From Arthrobacter pascens (lineage in GTDB: Bacteria > Actinomycetota > Actinomycetes > Actinomycetales > Micrococcaceae): 64,000 bases of DNA. The notes under the pieces are model-generated. The model did no database searches and had not been told where the DNA came from. It saw nothing but the letters and a program-made list of their open reading frames with translations. Below, piece after piece: positions 16,812 through 26,165 of the stretch (within the stretch, counting starts at the first letter, position 1; every line of letters starts with the position of its first letter). The translations under genes were made by a program, and so were the position numbers. Location of the stretch: the NCBI RefSeq assembly GCF_030815585.1, contig NZ_JAUSWY010000001.1, forward strand, positions 868,001 through 932,000. Direction: 5' to 3'.

Positions 16812-17611
16812 ACGGCGATCGGAGCCTTGATCGTAGGGTGATGACGGTAGCCCACTACTTCGAAGTCATCCAGCGTGTAGTCGAAGATCGACGCCGGCTT
16901 CCGGGTGATCTTCAGCTGCGGGTATTCGTACGGCTCACGGTCCAGCTGCTTGAGGACCTGGTCCATGTGGTTCTCGTAGATGTGGACGTCCCCGCCGGTC
17001 CAGACGAACTCGCCAGGCTCCAGCCCCACCTGCTGGGCGATCATGCAGGTCAGCAGCGAGTAGGAGGCAATGTTGAAGGGCACGCCCAGGAACATGTCCG
17101 CTGAACGCTGGTACAGCTGGCAGGACAGCTTCCCATCCGCCACGTAGAACTGGAAGAACGCGTGGCACGGGGGCAGCGCCATGTCCTTGAGCTCGGAGAC
17201 ATTCCAGGCGGATACGATGTGCCGGCGTGAGTCCGGGTTGGATTTGAGGTTCGCCACCAGCTCGGCGATCTGGTCGACGTGGCCGCCGTCCGGGGTGGGC
17301 CAGCTGCGCCACTGGACGCCGTACACGGGACCAAGTTCTCCGTCGGCGTCCGCCCATTCATTCCAGATGGTTACACCCTGGTCCTGCATCCACTTCACGT
17401 TCGATTCGCCGCGCAGGAACCACAACAGCTCAACCGCGACGGACTTGAAGTGCACCCGCTTGGTGGTGACCAGCGGAAAACTTTGGCTCAGGTCAAAGCG
17501 CAGCTGACGGCCGAACACGCTGCTGGTGCCGGTCCCGGTTCGGTCGGATTTGTGCGTGCCATGTGCCATGACGTCGCGCAGGAGGTCTTCATAAGGCGTA
17601 GGAATGCTCAC
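16808..17611 (-). CDS. thyA: Thymidylate synthase
   Basis: A 267-residue cytoplasmic enzyme that methylates dUMP to dTMP using methylene-tetrahydrofolate. Catalytic Cys149 lies in [10 protein letters not shown]; other signatures are [30 protein letters not shown] and the nucleotide-binding HIYENH. The start is GTG at 17611. No ribosome-binding site is visible, but TAGACT lies six bases upstream, so besides read-through from the GntR gene that ends two bases earlier it may have its own leaderless promoter. Operon order: membrane protein, GntR, thyA, folA, small membrane protein. Confidence 0.97.
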   Translation of the reverse strand: MSIPTPYEDLLRDVMAHGTHKSDRTGTGTSSVFGRQLRFDLSQSFPLVTTKRVHFKSVAVELLWFLRGESNVKWMQDQGVTIWNEWADADGELGPVYGVQWRSWPTPDGGHVDQIAELVANLKSNPDSRRHIVSAWNVSELKDMALPPCHAFFQFYVADGKLSCQLYQRSADMFLGVPFNIASYSLLTCMIAQQVGLEPGEFVWTGGDVHIYENHMDQVLKQLDREPYEYPQLKITRKPASIFDYTLDDFEVVGYRHHPTIKAPIAV

Positions 17612-17613
17612 GG

Positions 17614-18039
17614 CTAAAGTCTACTTTGCCCCAGCCCTGGTTCCGTGGAGGGTCGGCCCTTACCGAGTTTTCCGCGGACGAGGTCGAGCAGGAGTTCGTC
17701 ACTCAGCCCTGCATCACGTGCAGTGCTGATCAGGAGGTCGACGGCGCCAGTCACCGATTCCGGGACGGTTCCAGTTCCGCCGGTCCCGCCCGGGGTGCCG
17801 AAGGCAACCACCGTACCCCGCCGCCGTCGGGATTCAATCAGGCCTGAGGCCTCCAGCTCCTTGTAGGCCCGGGCAACAGTGCCGGCGGCAATGCCCAGAT
17901 CAGCGGCCAGGCTGCGAACCGTGGGCAGGCGACCGCCCGGGACCAGGGTGCCCATGGCAATCAAAGAGCTGATCTGCGAACGGATTTGCTCATACGGCGG
18001 CGTCGCGGACCGTAAGTCGATAGAGATGCCGGCGTTCAT
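17614..18039 (-). CDS. GntR family regulator, YtrA type
   Basis: A 141-residue repressor with an N-terminal GntR winged helix ([57 protein letters not shown]). Its short C-terminal tail without a large ligand-binding domain marks the YtrA subfamily, whose members usually repress their own operon with membrane or ABC transporter genes. The ATG overlaps the stop of the upstream membrane-protein gene by four bases. The palindrome around 19701-19734, upstream of that gene, is the likely operator. thyA starts two bases after its stop, so folate genes may fall partly under the same control. Confidence 0.9.
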   Translation of the reverse strand: MNAGISIDLRSATPPYEQIRSQISSLIAMGTLVPGGRLPTVRSLAADLGIAAGTVARAYKELEASGLIESRRRRGTVVAFGTPGGTGGTGTVPESVTGAVDLLISTARDAGLSDELLLDLVRGKLGKGRPSTEPGLGQSRL

Positions 18040-19685
18040 TTCACTGTTTCAGCTGATGCTTTGTGCTGCGGCGAGGAGGCCGCAGTGCGCGCAAAGCCCC
18101 TGACAGGAATCACTGCAATGACCACTCCAGCAGTGACCAGCAGGGCACCTACGGTGACCGCAGGCTCCCAATGGGACTGCCACGTGGTCATCGGCAGTCC
18201 AAGGACCGGCGGCCAGGCTCGGTTGGCCATGATCAGTAGGACCCCGGCCTGGACTGCAAAGCAGGCTGCCAGTGTGCGGACCACCCGGTGCACTGTGATC
18301 GCGCGGAGCGCCGCGTCCAAGCCAGGAACAGCTGAGGGGACGCTGCGGCGCATCCGGGTGGCAGCAAGGGGCAGCCCCGAAAGGATGACGACGGCGCCAG
18401 TGGCCAGTGCCGTTGTGGTCCAGCCTGTCGGCCTGGTCGACAGCGCCTCACCTGCCGCGGTAATCACCTCCACCGCGATCAGGAGTGTGAGGGTGACGAT
18501 GGCGGCTGTCAGTAGTGCCGGGCTCACCGGCTGCCGCTGCCATGTCCTGGGTTCGTCCACGGATCCGTGGTTGCGGTGCATCAGAAGCTCCCCGGCAGCA
18601 ACGACGGCCAGCGCGGCAGCCGCTGCCAAAGCCACCAACAATGCGGGCTGTCCCCACATCAGCCCGCCGGGAAAGAACAAACCTGCAACAGCGGATATCA
18701 CCGGGGCAAGGCCGAGGGCCGCGCCCAGCGAGACGGAAAGCCTGGTGGCCGGTTGGGTTGCCGCAGCCGATTCGGGCAGCGGCTGTCCCCTACCGCCAGC
18801 CTGGGCACTGGCAAGCTTGGGTGGAGCCCACCACCACATCACCAGCAGGACTGCCATTGCCGCGATTCCGGCCGCATTGGTCCAGCTGCCCGGGTTTTCG
18901 GCAGGATCGGGCCGGACCGCAAAGTTCCCGGCGATTGCGGCGAGCCCGGCGGCAATGGTGGCCACCGTGCGCAACAGCCTGTTCATGGCGATCGCGCGCA
19001 GCAGGTCATTCTCGTCTGCATCCAGGGCCTCCAGTTGCCTGCGCCTTGCAATGAGCCAGAGGACAAGCCCGGTTCCCAAGGCCAGCACCAGCCAGGCGGT
19101 CCCCAGGCAAGCAGCAAAGACGGGGCCGGGGATGCGTCCGTCCCCGCCTTGCCGGGTGAAGCCCTGCGGTCCGTCCTGCAGCGTGTCGTAGGGAATGGCC
19201 TCGTAGCCGGGAAGTGTTCCCGCCCAGCAGATCAGCAAGGCGGAGCCGGCAAACACGGCAGCGACAGTCCAAGCCAGGGAGCGTGGCAGGAAGTCACGGA
19301 TCCGGCGGACTTCGAGCGTGGCCAGCCGTTGGGGGAGTCTCGGCCTGGGGTAGCTCAACTTGCCGACGGCATGTACGCCGAGGCAGCCGAGGATGGGCCA
19401 GGCCAGCACTGACAGGATGGCTTCCGGGGTGGCCAAAGTGGGCGACGTATTGCCTGCGGGAAGAATTCCGGCATTCCCGGCTGGCAGCAGCGAGCTGGCC
19501 AGCCAGCCGATGACACCAATCCAGAGGGCGTGTTGGGAGACAGTGACCCGGGACGTTCCGCCGTCAGGTGCCGAGATGACCCAACGCAGCAGGACATACA
19601 GACCGGCGGCCAGGAGGAAGGGCCACAGCAGGACCATGGGCGCTACATGCTGGAACGCCAGATCAAATCCATTTGTATCAGGCAC
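18036..19685 (-). CDS. Polytopic membrane protein co-transcribed with YtrA-type regulator
   Basis: A 549-residue protein with about twelve predicted membrane helices, starting with MVLLWPFLLAAGLYVLL and alternating with basic loops such as MNRLLRTVATI and TVHRVVRTLAACF. The GTG at 19685 is preferred: GGGGGA lies five bases upstream and a promoter/operator occupies 19701-19747, which would fall inside the gene if the more distal ATG at 19766 were used. An ATG at 19646 is a further option. I do not recognise a catalytic domain. YtrA-type regulators often pair with such membrane proteins; transport or stress function is inference. Confidence 0.78.
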   Translation of the reverse strand: MPDTNGFDLAFQHVAPMVLLWPFLLAAGLYVLLRWVISAPDGGTSRVTVSQHALWIGVIGWLASSLLPAGNAGILPAGNTSPTLATPEAILSVLAWPILGCLGVHAVGKLSYPRPRLPQRLATLEVRRIRDFLPRSLAWTVAAVFAGSALLICWAGTLPGYEAIPYDTLQDGPQGFTRQGGDGRIPGPVFAACLGTAWLVLALGTGLVLWLIARRRQLEALDADENDLLRAIAMNRLLRTVATIAAGLAAIAGNFAVRPDPAENPGSWTNAAGIAAMAVLLVMWWWAPPKLASAQAGGRGQPLPESAAATQPATRLSVSLGAALGLAPVISAVAGLFFPGGLMWGQPALLVALAAAAALAVVAAGELLMHRNHGSVDEPRTWQRQPVSPALLTAAIVTLTLLIAVEVITAAGEALSTRPTGWTTTALATGAVVILSGLPLAATRMRRSVPSAVPGLDAALRAITVHRVVRTLAACFAVQAGVLLIMANRAWPPVLGLPMTTWQSHWEPAVTVGALLVTAGVVIAVIPVRGFARTAASSPQHKASAETVK

Positions 19686-19747
19686 TTCATCCCCCAGAGA
19701 CTTTGTATCAATGTACCAAGTATTTGATACAAAGCTTTCCGGGTCAA
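19672..19747 (-). promoter_or_regulatory. Promoter with embedded operator for the GntR operon
   Basis: On the minus strand, TTGACC (plus-strand 19742-19747) and AATACT (19719-19724) form a sigma-70-type promoter with a 17-base spacer. A perfect 11-bp inverted repeat, CTTTGTATCAA (19701-19711) and TTGATACAAAG (19724-19734), brackets the -10 box. A third half-site TTTGTATCA lies at 19672-19680, with its centre 30 bases from the nearer arm. The geometry fits autorepression by the YtrA-type GntR protein of the operon. Confidence 0.75.
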
Positions 19748-19767
19748 GCGATGATCGCGGTGGCACC

Positions 19768-20736
19768 CTAGTCGTCGAACGGTTTGAACTGTTCCACTGC
19801 CACGATCCGGTTTTTGTTGCCTTGGACCACGTGGCACACCACCACTTCTCCCGGCGACAGGTAAGGCTCGGAGGAGGGCAGAAGCGCGCGGAGCGCCGGC
19901 GGCATGTGCTTGGCCAGCTGGTCCATCACCGTGGGCAGGGCAGGGCGGTGCGTGCACACGGCGACGGCGCGCTGCTTATCAAAGAGTGCTTCAATGACCG
20001 CCGCGGTTTTCTTCGGACTTCGGGCGTGCTTATGTTCCGTCAGGGCGTCCACCAGCTTCACCTTGGCCCCGGCGGCCTTTGAGTACGGCACAACCGTGGC
20101 CACACAGCGCAACCACGGGCTGCTCACCACACGCGGCGGCTTCCAGGCCTGCAGCAGCCGTCCCACAGCCTGCGCCTGCCTGATTCCAGTAGCAGCCAGC
20201 GGCCGCTCGCCTTCGGCCTTGCTCCAGGATGACCGCGGTTTGGCTTTCGCATGGCGCACCACAATCAGGGGCCAGGTGTCCAGTTCCCCGCGTTCATGGG
20301 CCGCCCGCAGGTTCTCAAGCGGGACGGCGTCGGAGGGGTTGGAGAGCAGTGTGGCGGCCTTTTCGGGGGTGCACCACATAACGCTGTCCACTTCCTGGCC
20401 GTCCGGAATGAGCCGGGCGCCGTTCACCTGGACTGCCCAGTAGTGGACCACCTTCAATCCGGAAGCCACGTGGTAGTGGATGGGGGGAAGCGGAATGCCC
20501 AACTGCGCGGATAGCCCGATCTCCTCCTGAACTTCACGGACGGCACATTCGGGAATAGTCTCGCCGGCATCGATCTTGCCTTTGGGCCAGGACCAGTCGT
20601 CATACCGCGGCCGGTGGATGAGCAGGACTTCAAGCCCGTCCTTGTTGACCCGCCACGGCAGGGCTCCGGCAGCGGTGACCGCTACCGGTTCGCCCGGATG
20701 GTCTGTCTGGTCTGCTACGAGTGCGTCGCTCGACAA
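19768..20736 (-). CDS. NUDIX hydrolase with SixA-like phosphatase domain, MutT1 type
   Basis: A 322-residue two-domain enzyme. The N-terminal half carries a full NUDIX box (Gly53 to Leu75: GKIDAGET...REVQEEIGL). The C-terminal half is a histidine-phosphatase domain with the RHG-like motif VVRHAKAK (Arg161, His162) and a later CTHRPALP. This matches mycobacterial MutT1, which hydrolyses 8-oxo-dGTP and diadenosine polyphosphates. The apparent start is TTG at 20736, nine bases after the ppk stop, with GGAG nearby. The ppk-mutT1 pairing is also seen in mycobacteria, supporting the call. It is the distal gene of the two-gene unit. Confidence 0.9.
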   Translation of the reverse strand: MSSDALVADQTDHPGEPVAVTAAGALPWRVNKDGLEVLLIHRPRYDDWSWPKGKIDAGETIPECAVREVQEEIGLSAQLGIPLPPIHYHVASGLKVVHYWAVQVNGARLIPDGQEVDSVMWCTPEKAATLLSNPSDAVPLENLRAAHERGELDTWPLIVVRHAKAKPRSSWSKAEGERPLAATGIRQAQAVGRLLQAWKPPRVVSSPWLRCVATVVPYSKAAGAKVKLVDALTEHKHARSPKKTAAVIEALFDKQRAVAVCTHRPALPTVMDQLAKHMPPALRALLPSSEPYLSPGEVVVCHVVQGNKNRIVAVEQFKPFDD

Positions 20737-20745
20737 GCTCCGGCC

Positions 20746-22995
20746 CTACCGCCGGCTCAGGCTGCGCTGGCGGGGCCGCGATGCCAGCAGCCACGACTGG
20801 ACGTCGTCGAGGTGGGAGCCGTCGTCCGCAACGTAGTGGCGGATCCAGTCGCCTTGGTTGTCCAAGTGCCAACTGGCCGTTTCCGGATCCATGTAGCGGC
20901 GCAGCAGTTCGAGGACGTAGGTGACGTCGTCCGGGCTGGCCAGCTGGACCAGTGCCTCAACGCGGCGGTCCAGGTTGCGGTGCATCATGTCGGCCGAGCC
21001 GATGTACACCACCGGATCGCCGCCGTTGGCGAAGGCAAACACACGGGAGTGTTCCAGGAAACGGCCCAGTACCGAGCGAACGGTGATGTTCTCGCTGAGG
21101 CCCGGCACGCCGGGACGCAGCGAACAGATGCCGCGGACAATCACGTCCACCTTCACTCCCGCTTGGGATGCGCGGTACAGGGAGTCGATTGTCGCCTCGT
21201 CCACCATCGAATTGACCTTGATCTGGACCCTGGCGGACAGCCCCGCCCGGGCGTTGCGGATCTCGGTCTCGATCCTGTCGATCAAACCTGAACGCACCGA
21301 CCGCGGCGCCACCAGGAGGCGTTTGAAGGTTGACTTGGGCGCATAGCCGGAGAGTTGGTTGAAGAGCTTGGAGAGGTCTTCTCCCACCTGTTCGTTGGCC
21401 GTGAGCAGGCCGAGGTCCTCGTAGTAGCGGGCCGTCCTGGGGTGGTAGTTGCCGGTGCCGATATGGCAGTACCGGCGGAGCCCGTCCACTTCCTGCCTGA
21501 CCACCAGCGAAAGTTTGCAGTGCGTCTTGAGGCCCACGATTCCGTAGACCACATGGACGCCGGCCTGCTCCAGCTTGCGGGCCCATGAAATGTTGGCCTG
21601 CTCATCGAACCTGGCCTTGATCTCCACCAGGGCCAGGACCTGCTTGCCGGCCTCCGCTGCATCGATCAGGGCGTCAACAATGGGGGAGTCACCCGACGTC
21701 CGGTACAGGGTCTGCTTGATGGCCTGTACCTTCGGGTCCGCGGCTGCCTGCTCCAGGAATGCCTGTACCGAGGTTGAGAAGGAGTCGTACGGGTGGTGGA
21801 GCAGGATATCGCGGCGCCGCATGGCAGCGAAAACATTGGCCGCCTTGGACGTCTCTGACTCGTTGAGGTACCGGGAGGTGTGCGGCACGTGCTTGGGGTA
21901 ATGCAGGTCCGCCCGGTCAATGCCCGCAATGACGGACAGGCCGCGGAGGTCCAGCGGTGCCGGGACCGAGTAGACCTCGGACTCCTCCACTCCCAGTTCG
22001 CGGATCAGCAGGGCACGGATGTTGGGGTTGATGTCGTGGGTGACTTCAAGCCGGACGGGAGGACCGAACCGGCGGCGCAACAGTTCCTTTTCCAGGGCCT
22101 GGAGCAGGTTCTCGGCGTCGTCCTCTTCCACCTCCACGTCCTCGTTGCGGGTGACACGGAAGATGTGGTGCTCCAGGACTTCCATCCCGGCGAAGAGCTT
22201 GTCGAGATGGACGGCGATGACTTCTTCGAGTGCGATGAAGCGGGCCACCCGCCCGGCAACGGCTCCGGCCCGGGGCCCGTCGATGGAAATGAGGCGCGGC
22301 AGCTGGTCCGGCACTTTCAGGCGGGCGAACAGTTCCTTGTCGCTCACCGGGTTCCGGACCACCACTGCAAGGTTAAGGGAAAGCCCTGAAATGTAAGGGA
22401 ACGGGTGCGCCGGGTCCACCGCCAGCGGCGTCAGGATGGGGAACACCTTTTCGGCGAACATCGCGCTGAGCTGCTGCTTGGCGGCGTCGTCGAGCTCATC
22501 CCAATGCATGAGGTGGATGTGCTCGTAAGCCAGGGCAGGGCGGATCTGCTCCGAGAAGACCTGGGCGTGGCGCTGCTGGAGCCGGTGGGCTTCCTCGCCG
22601 ATTTTTTCCAGCACCTCCACAGGGCTGAGACCTGCCGGTGAGGGCACTGCCAGCCCGGTCGCGATGCGGCGCTTCAGCCCGGCAACGCGGACCATGAAGA
22701 ATTCGTCCAGGTTGGAGGCGAAGATGGACAGGAAGCTGACCCGCTCCAGCAGGTGGAGGTTGGGGTCCTCGGCCAGTTCCAAGACGCGGGAGTTGAATGC
22801 CAGCCAGCTCAGTTCACGGTCCAGGAACCGGTCCGGGCGGATGTCCCCTTCAGGCTCAAGGTTGGGGGCGAACTCAGGAATGTCGATCCGGTCCTGCGTC
22901 GCGCGTGAGGCGGGTACTTCGGATGAGCCGAAGCGGGCGCGCACCGGCACAGCAGCACCTTCGGATGTGACTGTTCCGGCGGGTTCCGGTTTCAT
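20746..22995 (-). CDS. ppk: Polyphosphate kinase
   Basis: A 749-residue PPK1-type enzyme that reversibly transfers the terminal phosphate of ATP to polyphosphate. Domains run in the usual order: N-terminal helical domain ([20 protein letters not shown]), head domain, and two phospholipase-D-like catalytic domains. The phosphorylated histidine is His492 in [15 protein letters not shown]; the [15 protein letters not shown] motif follows. The start ATG has AAGGAGAG upstream. It leads a two-gene operon with the MutT1-like hydrolase, tying phosphate storage to nucleotide clean-up. Length and motifs are complete. Confidence 0.97.
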   Translation of the reverse strand: MKPEPAGTVTSEGAAVPVRARFGSSEVPASRATQDRIDIPEFAPNLEPEGDIRPDRFLDRELSWLAFNSRVLELAEDPNLHLLERVSFLSIFASNLDEFFMVRVAGLKRRIATGLAVPSPAGLSPVEVLEKIGEEAHRLQQRHAQVFSEQIRPALAYEHIHLMHWDELDDAAKQQLSAMFAEKVFPILTPLAVDPAHPFPYISGLSLNLAVVVRNPVSDKELFARLKVPDQLPRLISIDGPRAGAVAGRVARFIALEEVIAVHLDKLFAGMEVLEHHIFRVTRNEDVEVEEDDAENLLQALEKELLRRRFGPPVRLEVTHDINPNIRALLIRELGVEESEVYSVPAPLDLRGLSVIAGIDRADLHYPKHVPHTSRYLNESETSKAANVFAAMRRRDILLHHPYDSFSTSVQAFLEQAAADPKVQAIKQTLYRTSGDSPIVDALIDAAEAGKQVLALVEIKARFDEQANISWARKLEQAGVHVVYGIVGLKTHCKLSLVVRQEVDGLRRYCHIGTGNYHPRTARYYEDLGLLTANEQVGEDLSKLFNQLSGYAPKSTFKRLLVAPRSVRSGLIDRIETEIRNARAGLSARVQIKVNSMVDEATIDSLYRASQAGVKVDVIVRGICSLRPGVPGLSENITVRSVLGRFLEHSRVFAFANGGDPVVYIGSADMMHRNLDRRVEALVQLASPDDVTYVLELLRRYMDPETASWHLDNQGDWIRHYVADDGSHLDDVQSWLLASRPRQRSLSRR

Positions 22996-23113
22996 GGCTC
23001 TCCTTCTACCTGGCGCTTAATTTGCTGGCGCTCATGGCCGGCGCGGTTCTCTTTCAACCTTACAATCATTCCGTACACAGCAACCCTAGGTTTCGGGCTA
23101 AGGAGGCCATGCG

Positions 23114-24097
23114 TCAGTCGATTGGACTAACCCCCGCGAGCGGACCGTACATCACGTCCGTGTCCCAGCGTGTGAAGCCAAGGTTCCGGTACAGCGACAC
23201 AGCCGGCGCGTTGTCCGCATCGGTGTAAAGCATGACGGCGTGAAGGCCAAGATCCTGCAGATACCTGATGCCGGCCACCGTTAGTGCCTTGCCCAAGCCC
23301 ATGCCCTGCGCCGCCGGAGTCACACCCACCGCATAGACCTCGCCGATCGCCGGGTGGGCGCCGTGCCGGGGATGGACCTTTGTCCAGTGGAAACCCAGCA
23401 GCCGGCCGTCTCCGTCCACGGCCAGGAGGAACCCTGCCGGATCAAACCAGTCCTCCTGCATCCTGGCGTCCAGGTCTGCGCGGCTCATCGCGCCCTGTTC
23501 GGGGTGGTGGACAAAAGCGGCGCGGTTGGCGGCCAGCCAGGCGTCCTCGTCCTGGCCCGGCACAAAGGCGCGCAGCAAAACACCCTCCGGGAGGCCGGCG
23601 TCGGGAAGTTCTGCGGTAGCCGCAGTCAGCCTCATCTTCCACAGTTCCCGCACTGGGCCGTAGCCGTAGCGGGCGGCGAGGTCAGCGGCGGCCTCGTGGT
23701 TGCCGTGGGACCAGGCCTTGAGCCCGCTAAAACCCCGGCTGGATTTCAGGGCACCCACAAGGCGGTCCGCGACGCCCTGGTTGCGGTAGCTCGGGTGGAC
23801 CGCAATTTCGAGCACCCCGCTGCCGTCTGCCTCCTCGACCACCACGGCGAACCCGGCCAGGTCCTGGCCGGAGGCGGGGTCCGAATCCTCGTCCGGCGAA
23901 TACAGGGCAAGCGTCAGAAGGGAATGCTCGGCCGAGTCTCCGGCCCGAAGCGTCACGACGGTCTGCTCGGACAAGGAGGGCGTGCCGTCCGATTCCTCGG
24001 CCGCAGCAAGGAGGGCCCTGCAGTCTTTGAGCAGCTGGTCATCCACCCCGCCTTTGACAACAAGGACAGGCCACTTCTCCGGATGCGCAGGACTCAT
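23114..24097 (-). CDS. mshD: Mycothiol synthase
   Basis: A 327-residue protein of two tandem GNAT domains that acetylates Cys-GlcN-Ins in the last step of mycothiol synthesis. The N-terminal half contains LEIAVHPSYRNQGVADRLV. The C-terminal half contains the active acetyl-CoA loop VYAVGVTPAAQGMGLGKALT and ends MLYTDADNAPAVSLYRNLGF, both diagnostic of MshD. TAGCCT lies six bases before the ATG, suggesting a leaderless transcript. It lies beside a GlnR-like regulator, as in mycobacteria (Rv0818-Rv0819), which supports both calls and an actinobacterial host. Confidence 0.95.
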   Translation of the reverse strand: MSPAHPEKWPVLVVKGGVDDQLLKDCRALLAAAEESDGTPSLSEQTVVTLRAGDSAEHSLLTLALYSPDEDSDPASGQDLAGFAVVVEEADGSGVLEIAVHPSYRNQGVADRLVGALKSSRGFSGLKAWSHGNHEAAADLAARYGYGPVRELWKMRLTAATAELPDAGLPEGVLLRAFVPGQDEDAWLAANRAAFVHHPEQGAMSRADLDARMQEDWFDPAGFLLAVDGDGRLLGFHWTKVHPRHGAHPAIGEVYAVGVTPAAQGMGLGKALTVAGIRYLQDLGLHAVMLYTDADNAPAVSLYRNLGFTRWDTDVMYGPLAGVSPID

Positions 24098-24143
24098 GTA
24101 GCTAGGCTATACGCTATGCGCCCAAGGGTGGGCGTGTGCCGAT

Positions 24144-24172
24144 TTGATGGGCGGCGGGGAGGCACGTATAGT
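24144..24172 (+). promoter_or_regulatory. Sigma-70-type promoter of probable sRNA
   Basis: TTGATG (24144-24149), a 17-base spacer and TATAGT (24167-24172) point rightward into a stretch without a plausible protein gene. Predicted transcription start is about 24178-24180. Together with the terminator at 24276 it frames a short transcript. Confidence 0.65.
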
Positions 24173-24177
24173 CGATA

Positions 24178-24320
24178 TCTCGTCCGGCAGAGATTTGCAG
24201 CATGACGCCGGATGCGAGGGGGATCCACCACTGGGGTGGCCTCGATACGTTCGACCCGTATGTCCTCCACCACCGAGAGCAACAGCCCCGGACCGCTGGT
24301 CCGGGGCTGTTGCTCTTATT
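24178..24320 (+). ncRNA. Probable small RNA between mshD and glnR
   Basis: A ~140-base transcript is predicted from a TTGATG-N17-TATAGT promoter to a 19-bp terminator. Internal helices can form: CGAGG with CCTCG enclosing CCACC with GGTGG, then ATACG with CGTAT. The following stretch GTCCTCCACCACC is unpaired in this model and contains CCTCC, complementary to Shine-Dalgarno GGAGG. A 61-codon open frame from 24202 runs through the terminator and lacks a good ribosome site, so protein coding is unlikely. I could not match it to a named RNA family. It is transcribed opposite to both neighbours. Confidence 0.6.
24276..24316. terminator. 19-bp terminator hairpin
   Basis: Bases 24276-24294 pair perfectly with 24298-24316 around a GCT loop, followed by TATT. 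It can end the predicted rightward sRNA and also the leftward glnR transcript, whose stop codon is 20 bases away. Confidence 0.85.
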
Positions 24321-24335
24321 GCGTAGTCGCTGCCT

Positions 24336-25034
24336 TCAGGCCTCGGTCAGTTCGTCTTCCTGCTGCCGTACCAAGGTGAGGCGGTAGCCCACGTTGCGGA
24401 CTGTGCTGATCAGGTTTTCGTGGTCGGCGCCGAGCTTGGCCCGAAGGCGGCGGACGTGCACGTCCACCGTGCGGGTGCCGCCGTAGTAGTCATAGCCCCA
24501 CACCTCGGTGAGCAGCTGCTGGCGGGTGAATACACGCCCCGGATGCTGGGCCAGGTATTTGAGAAGTTCGAATTCCTTGAATGTCAGGTTCAGGGGCGCG
24601 CCGTTGACGCGGGCGGTGTAGCTCGCTTCATCAATCACGACGCCGGCTGCCCGGATTTCCGTGGGGACGTCCTCTTTGTCCGGAACGGCCCGTGCCACAG
24701 AGAGCCGGATCCGGGCCTCCACTTCGGCTGGCCCCGCTGAGTCGAGCACAATGTCATCCACGGCCCAGGCGGAGGAAACGGCAGCCATGCCGCCTTCGGT
24801 CAGGATGAGCACCAGCGGCGCGCTCAGGCCCGTGGCCTTCAGCAGCTGGGTCAGGGAACGGGCGCCCACCAGGTCCTTGCGGGCGTCCAGAAGTACGATG
24901 TCGCAGGGGTCGGTCTCAAGCAGTGCGGTGGGCTCGGCGGCGAGGATGTGCACGCGGTGGTTCAGCAATTCGAGGGCAGGCAGGATGTCCACCGATGAGC
25001 CGGTGCTGTTCGTCAATAACAGGATGTGCGACAT
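24336..25034 (-). CDS. glnR: GlnR-like OmpR-family regulator
   Basis: A 232-residue orphan response regulator: receiver-like domain (1-115) and OmpR winged helix (about 135-225: [44 protein letters not shown]). Asp50 is present, but the acidic pocket is missing (LLLTNSTGS instead of a DD pair) and no sensor kinase is adjacent. This is typical of actinobacterial GlnR, the master regulator of nitrogen genes. GGAGGA lies four bases upstream of the ATG. Adjacency to mshD mirrors mycobacteria. A different orphan OmpR regulator cannot be excluded. Confidence 0.85.
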   Translation of the reverse strand: MSHILLLTNSTGSSVDILPALELLNHRVHILAAEPTALLETDPCDIVLLDARKDLVGARSLTQLLKATGLSAPLVLILTEGGMAAVSSAWAVDDIVLDSAGPAEVEARIRLSVARAVPDKEDVPTEIRAAGVVIDEASYTARVNGAPLNLTFKEFELLKYLAQHPGRVFTRQQLLTEVWGYDYYGGTRTVDVHVRRLRAKLGADHENLISTVRNVGYRLTLVRQQEDELTEA

Positions 25035-25381
25035 TATTCCTCCAAGGGCCGTCCGCGCATCATTGGGCGACTGAACCGGGATTTCACCGGCCGGTACTGT
25101 CTCACTGCTGCGGTCTTGGCCGTGATGGATCTACCGGCCGGCAACCTAACAGGAAGCGTAGCTGAGCTTCGAGTATACCCAACGGCCGCCCCGCGGATAT
25201 GGATCCGGCCCATCTGGGTATTCGTTTTGCGACATATCCCGGTCACATAGGGCAGGATTGATCCAGGGGTACAAAGCCCTGCCACGGAGGGCGCAGCTGC
25301 CTTCCCGGAACCACCGCCAGAATGGGAATGCAGCGAATTGAGTGCAGAGTCGAGGCCGGGCACGCCAGGGCCGGGATACGT
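25035..25381. other. Intergenic region upstream of glnR
   Basis: No gene is supported in these 347 bases. The palindromic ten-base sequence ACCGGCCGGT begins at 25086 and its nine-base core ACCGGCCGG recurs at 25133, 47 bases apart. The glnR promoter and that of the divergent membrane protein must lie here, but no clear -35/-10 pair is seen. Confidence 0.4.
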
Positions 25382-26149
25382 ATGACCGCGGACCTGCAGA
25401 CCCCAGTGCGTTCGTTGGGCTCTTGGACCATCGGCCTGTTCGGGATGGCCGGACTGGCCGCCATCATTGCCGGCGTGTACAGCTCCCGGGAGGCGCTGAT
25501 CGCCGTGGCAGTCATTGTTGCCTTGGCGGTAGGCATCGGCTGGCCCCACTTCCTCCGGATACCTGCGAAAAAGACGCTGGCAGCCGTTATCGGCCTCCCG
25601 GGTGCAGGGTCGGCGCTGGCCGCCGGTTTGGTCCCGGCCCCTGGTTTCCTGGACTGGACGCCAGCCTTCATCGCCCTGGGGATGATGGCCGTATTTGTGG
25701 TGCAGCTGATCCGCGGCACCGGACAGGCGCAGCGGCTGGAGTCCACCCTGGGCTGTTGCGCCGGCGTGCTGCTTTCCTGCCTCGGCGCAGGCTGGATCGC
25801 CGGCGCGCGCTTCAACGGCGTCCGGGAGATGCTGTTAGTGGCAGCCGTCAGCGCCGCGGTGGCCCTGCTTGCCGGCCTGATCCGGTGGCCGGACAGCATT
25901 GTGGCGCCGCTGGGCATCGTGCTCGCAGGACTTGCCGGTCCGCTGGCGGGCCTGGTCTTCTCGGATGTTGCCGTGCTGCCGGCGGCAATCTTCGGTGTGG
26001 TGGTGGGGGCCGTGCTGGTCAGCTTCCGCCGGCTCGTCACACTTCGGGGCGCCCCGCTTAATCTTCCCGCGGCCCTTAGCATGGGTCTGGCGCCGGTCTC
26101 AGCGGTCGGTTCCCTGGCCTACTTCATAGACAAACTACTCATCTACTAA
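25382..26149 (+). CDS. Hypothetical polytopic membrane protein
   Basis: A 255-residue protein with eight to nine predicted membrane helices and almost no soluble part beyond the N-terminal MTADLQTPVRSLGS. The ATG at 25382 is preferred because it gives a short hydrophilic leader; an ATG 20 codons upstream would add a basic, cysteine-containing extension. No transporter signature motif is recognised. Charge distribution (RIPAKK, RRLV on one side) fits an integral inner-membrane protein. A 37-residue miniprotein gene follows after 16 bases and a nitrobindin gene after that, so the three may be expressed together. Confidence 0.75.
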   Translation: MTADLQTPVRSLGSWTIGLFGMAGLAAIIAGVYSSREALIAVAVIVALAVGIGWPHFLRIPAKKTLAAVIGLPGAGSALAAGLVPAPGFLDWTPAFIALGMMAVFVVQLIRGTGQAQRLESTLGCCAGVLLSCLGAGWIAGARFNGVREMLLVAAVSAAVALLAGLIRWPDSIVAPLGIVLAGLAGPLAGLVFSDVAVLPAAIFGVVVGAVLVSFRRLVTLRGAPLNLPAALSMGLAPVSAVGSLAYFIDKLLIY

Positions 26150-26165
26150 GCGTTAGGATGGCATC

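Noticed and set aside
24202..24387. 61-codon frame inside the sRNA region
   Set aside because: Runs through the 19-bp terminator and into glnR antisense; no good ribosome site; composition not protein-like.
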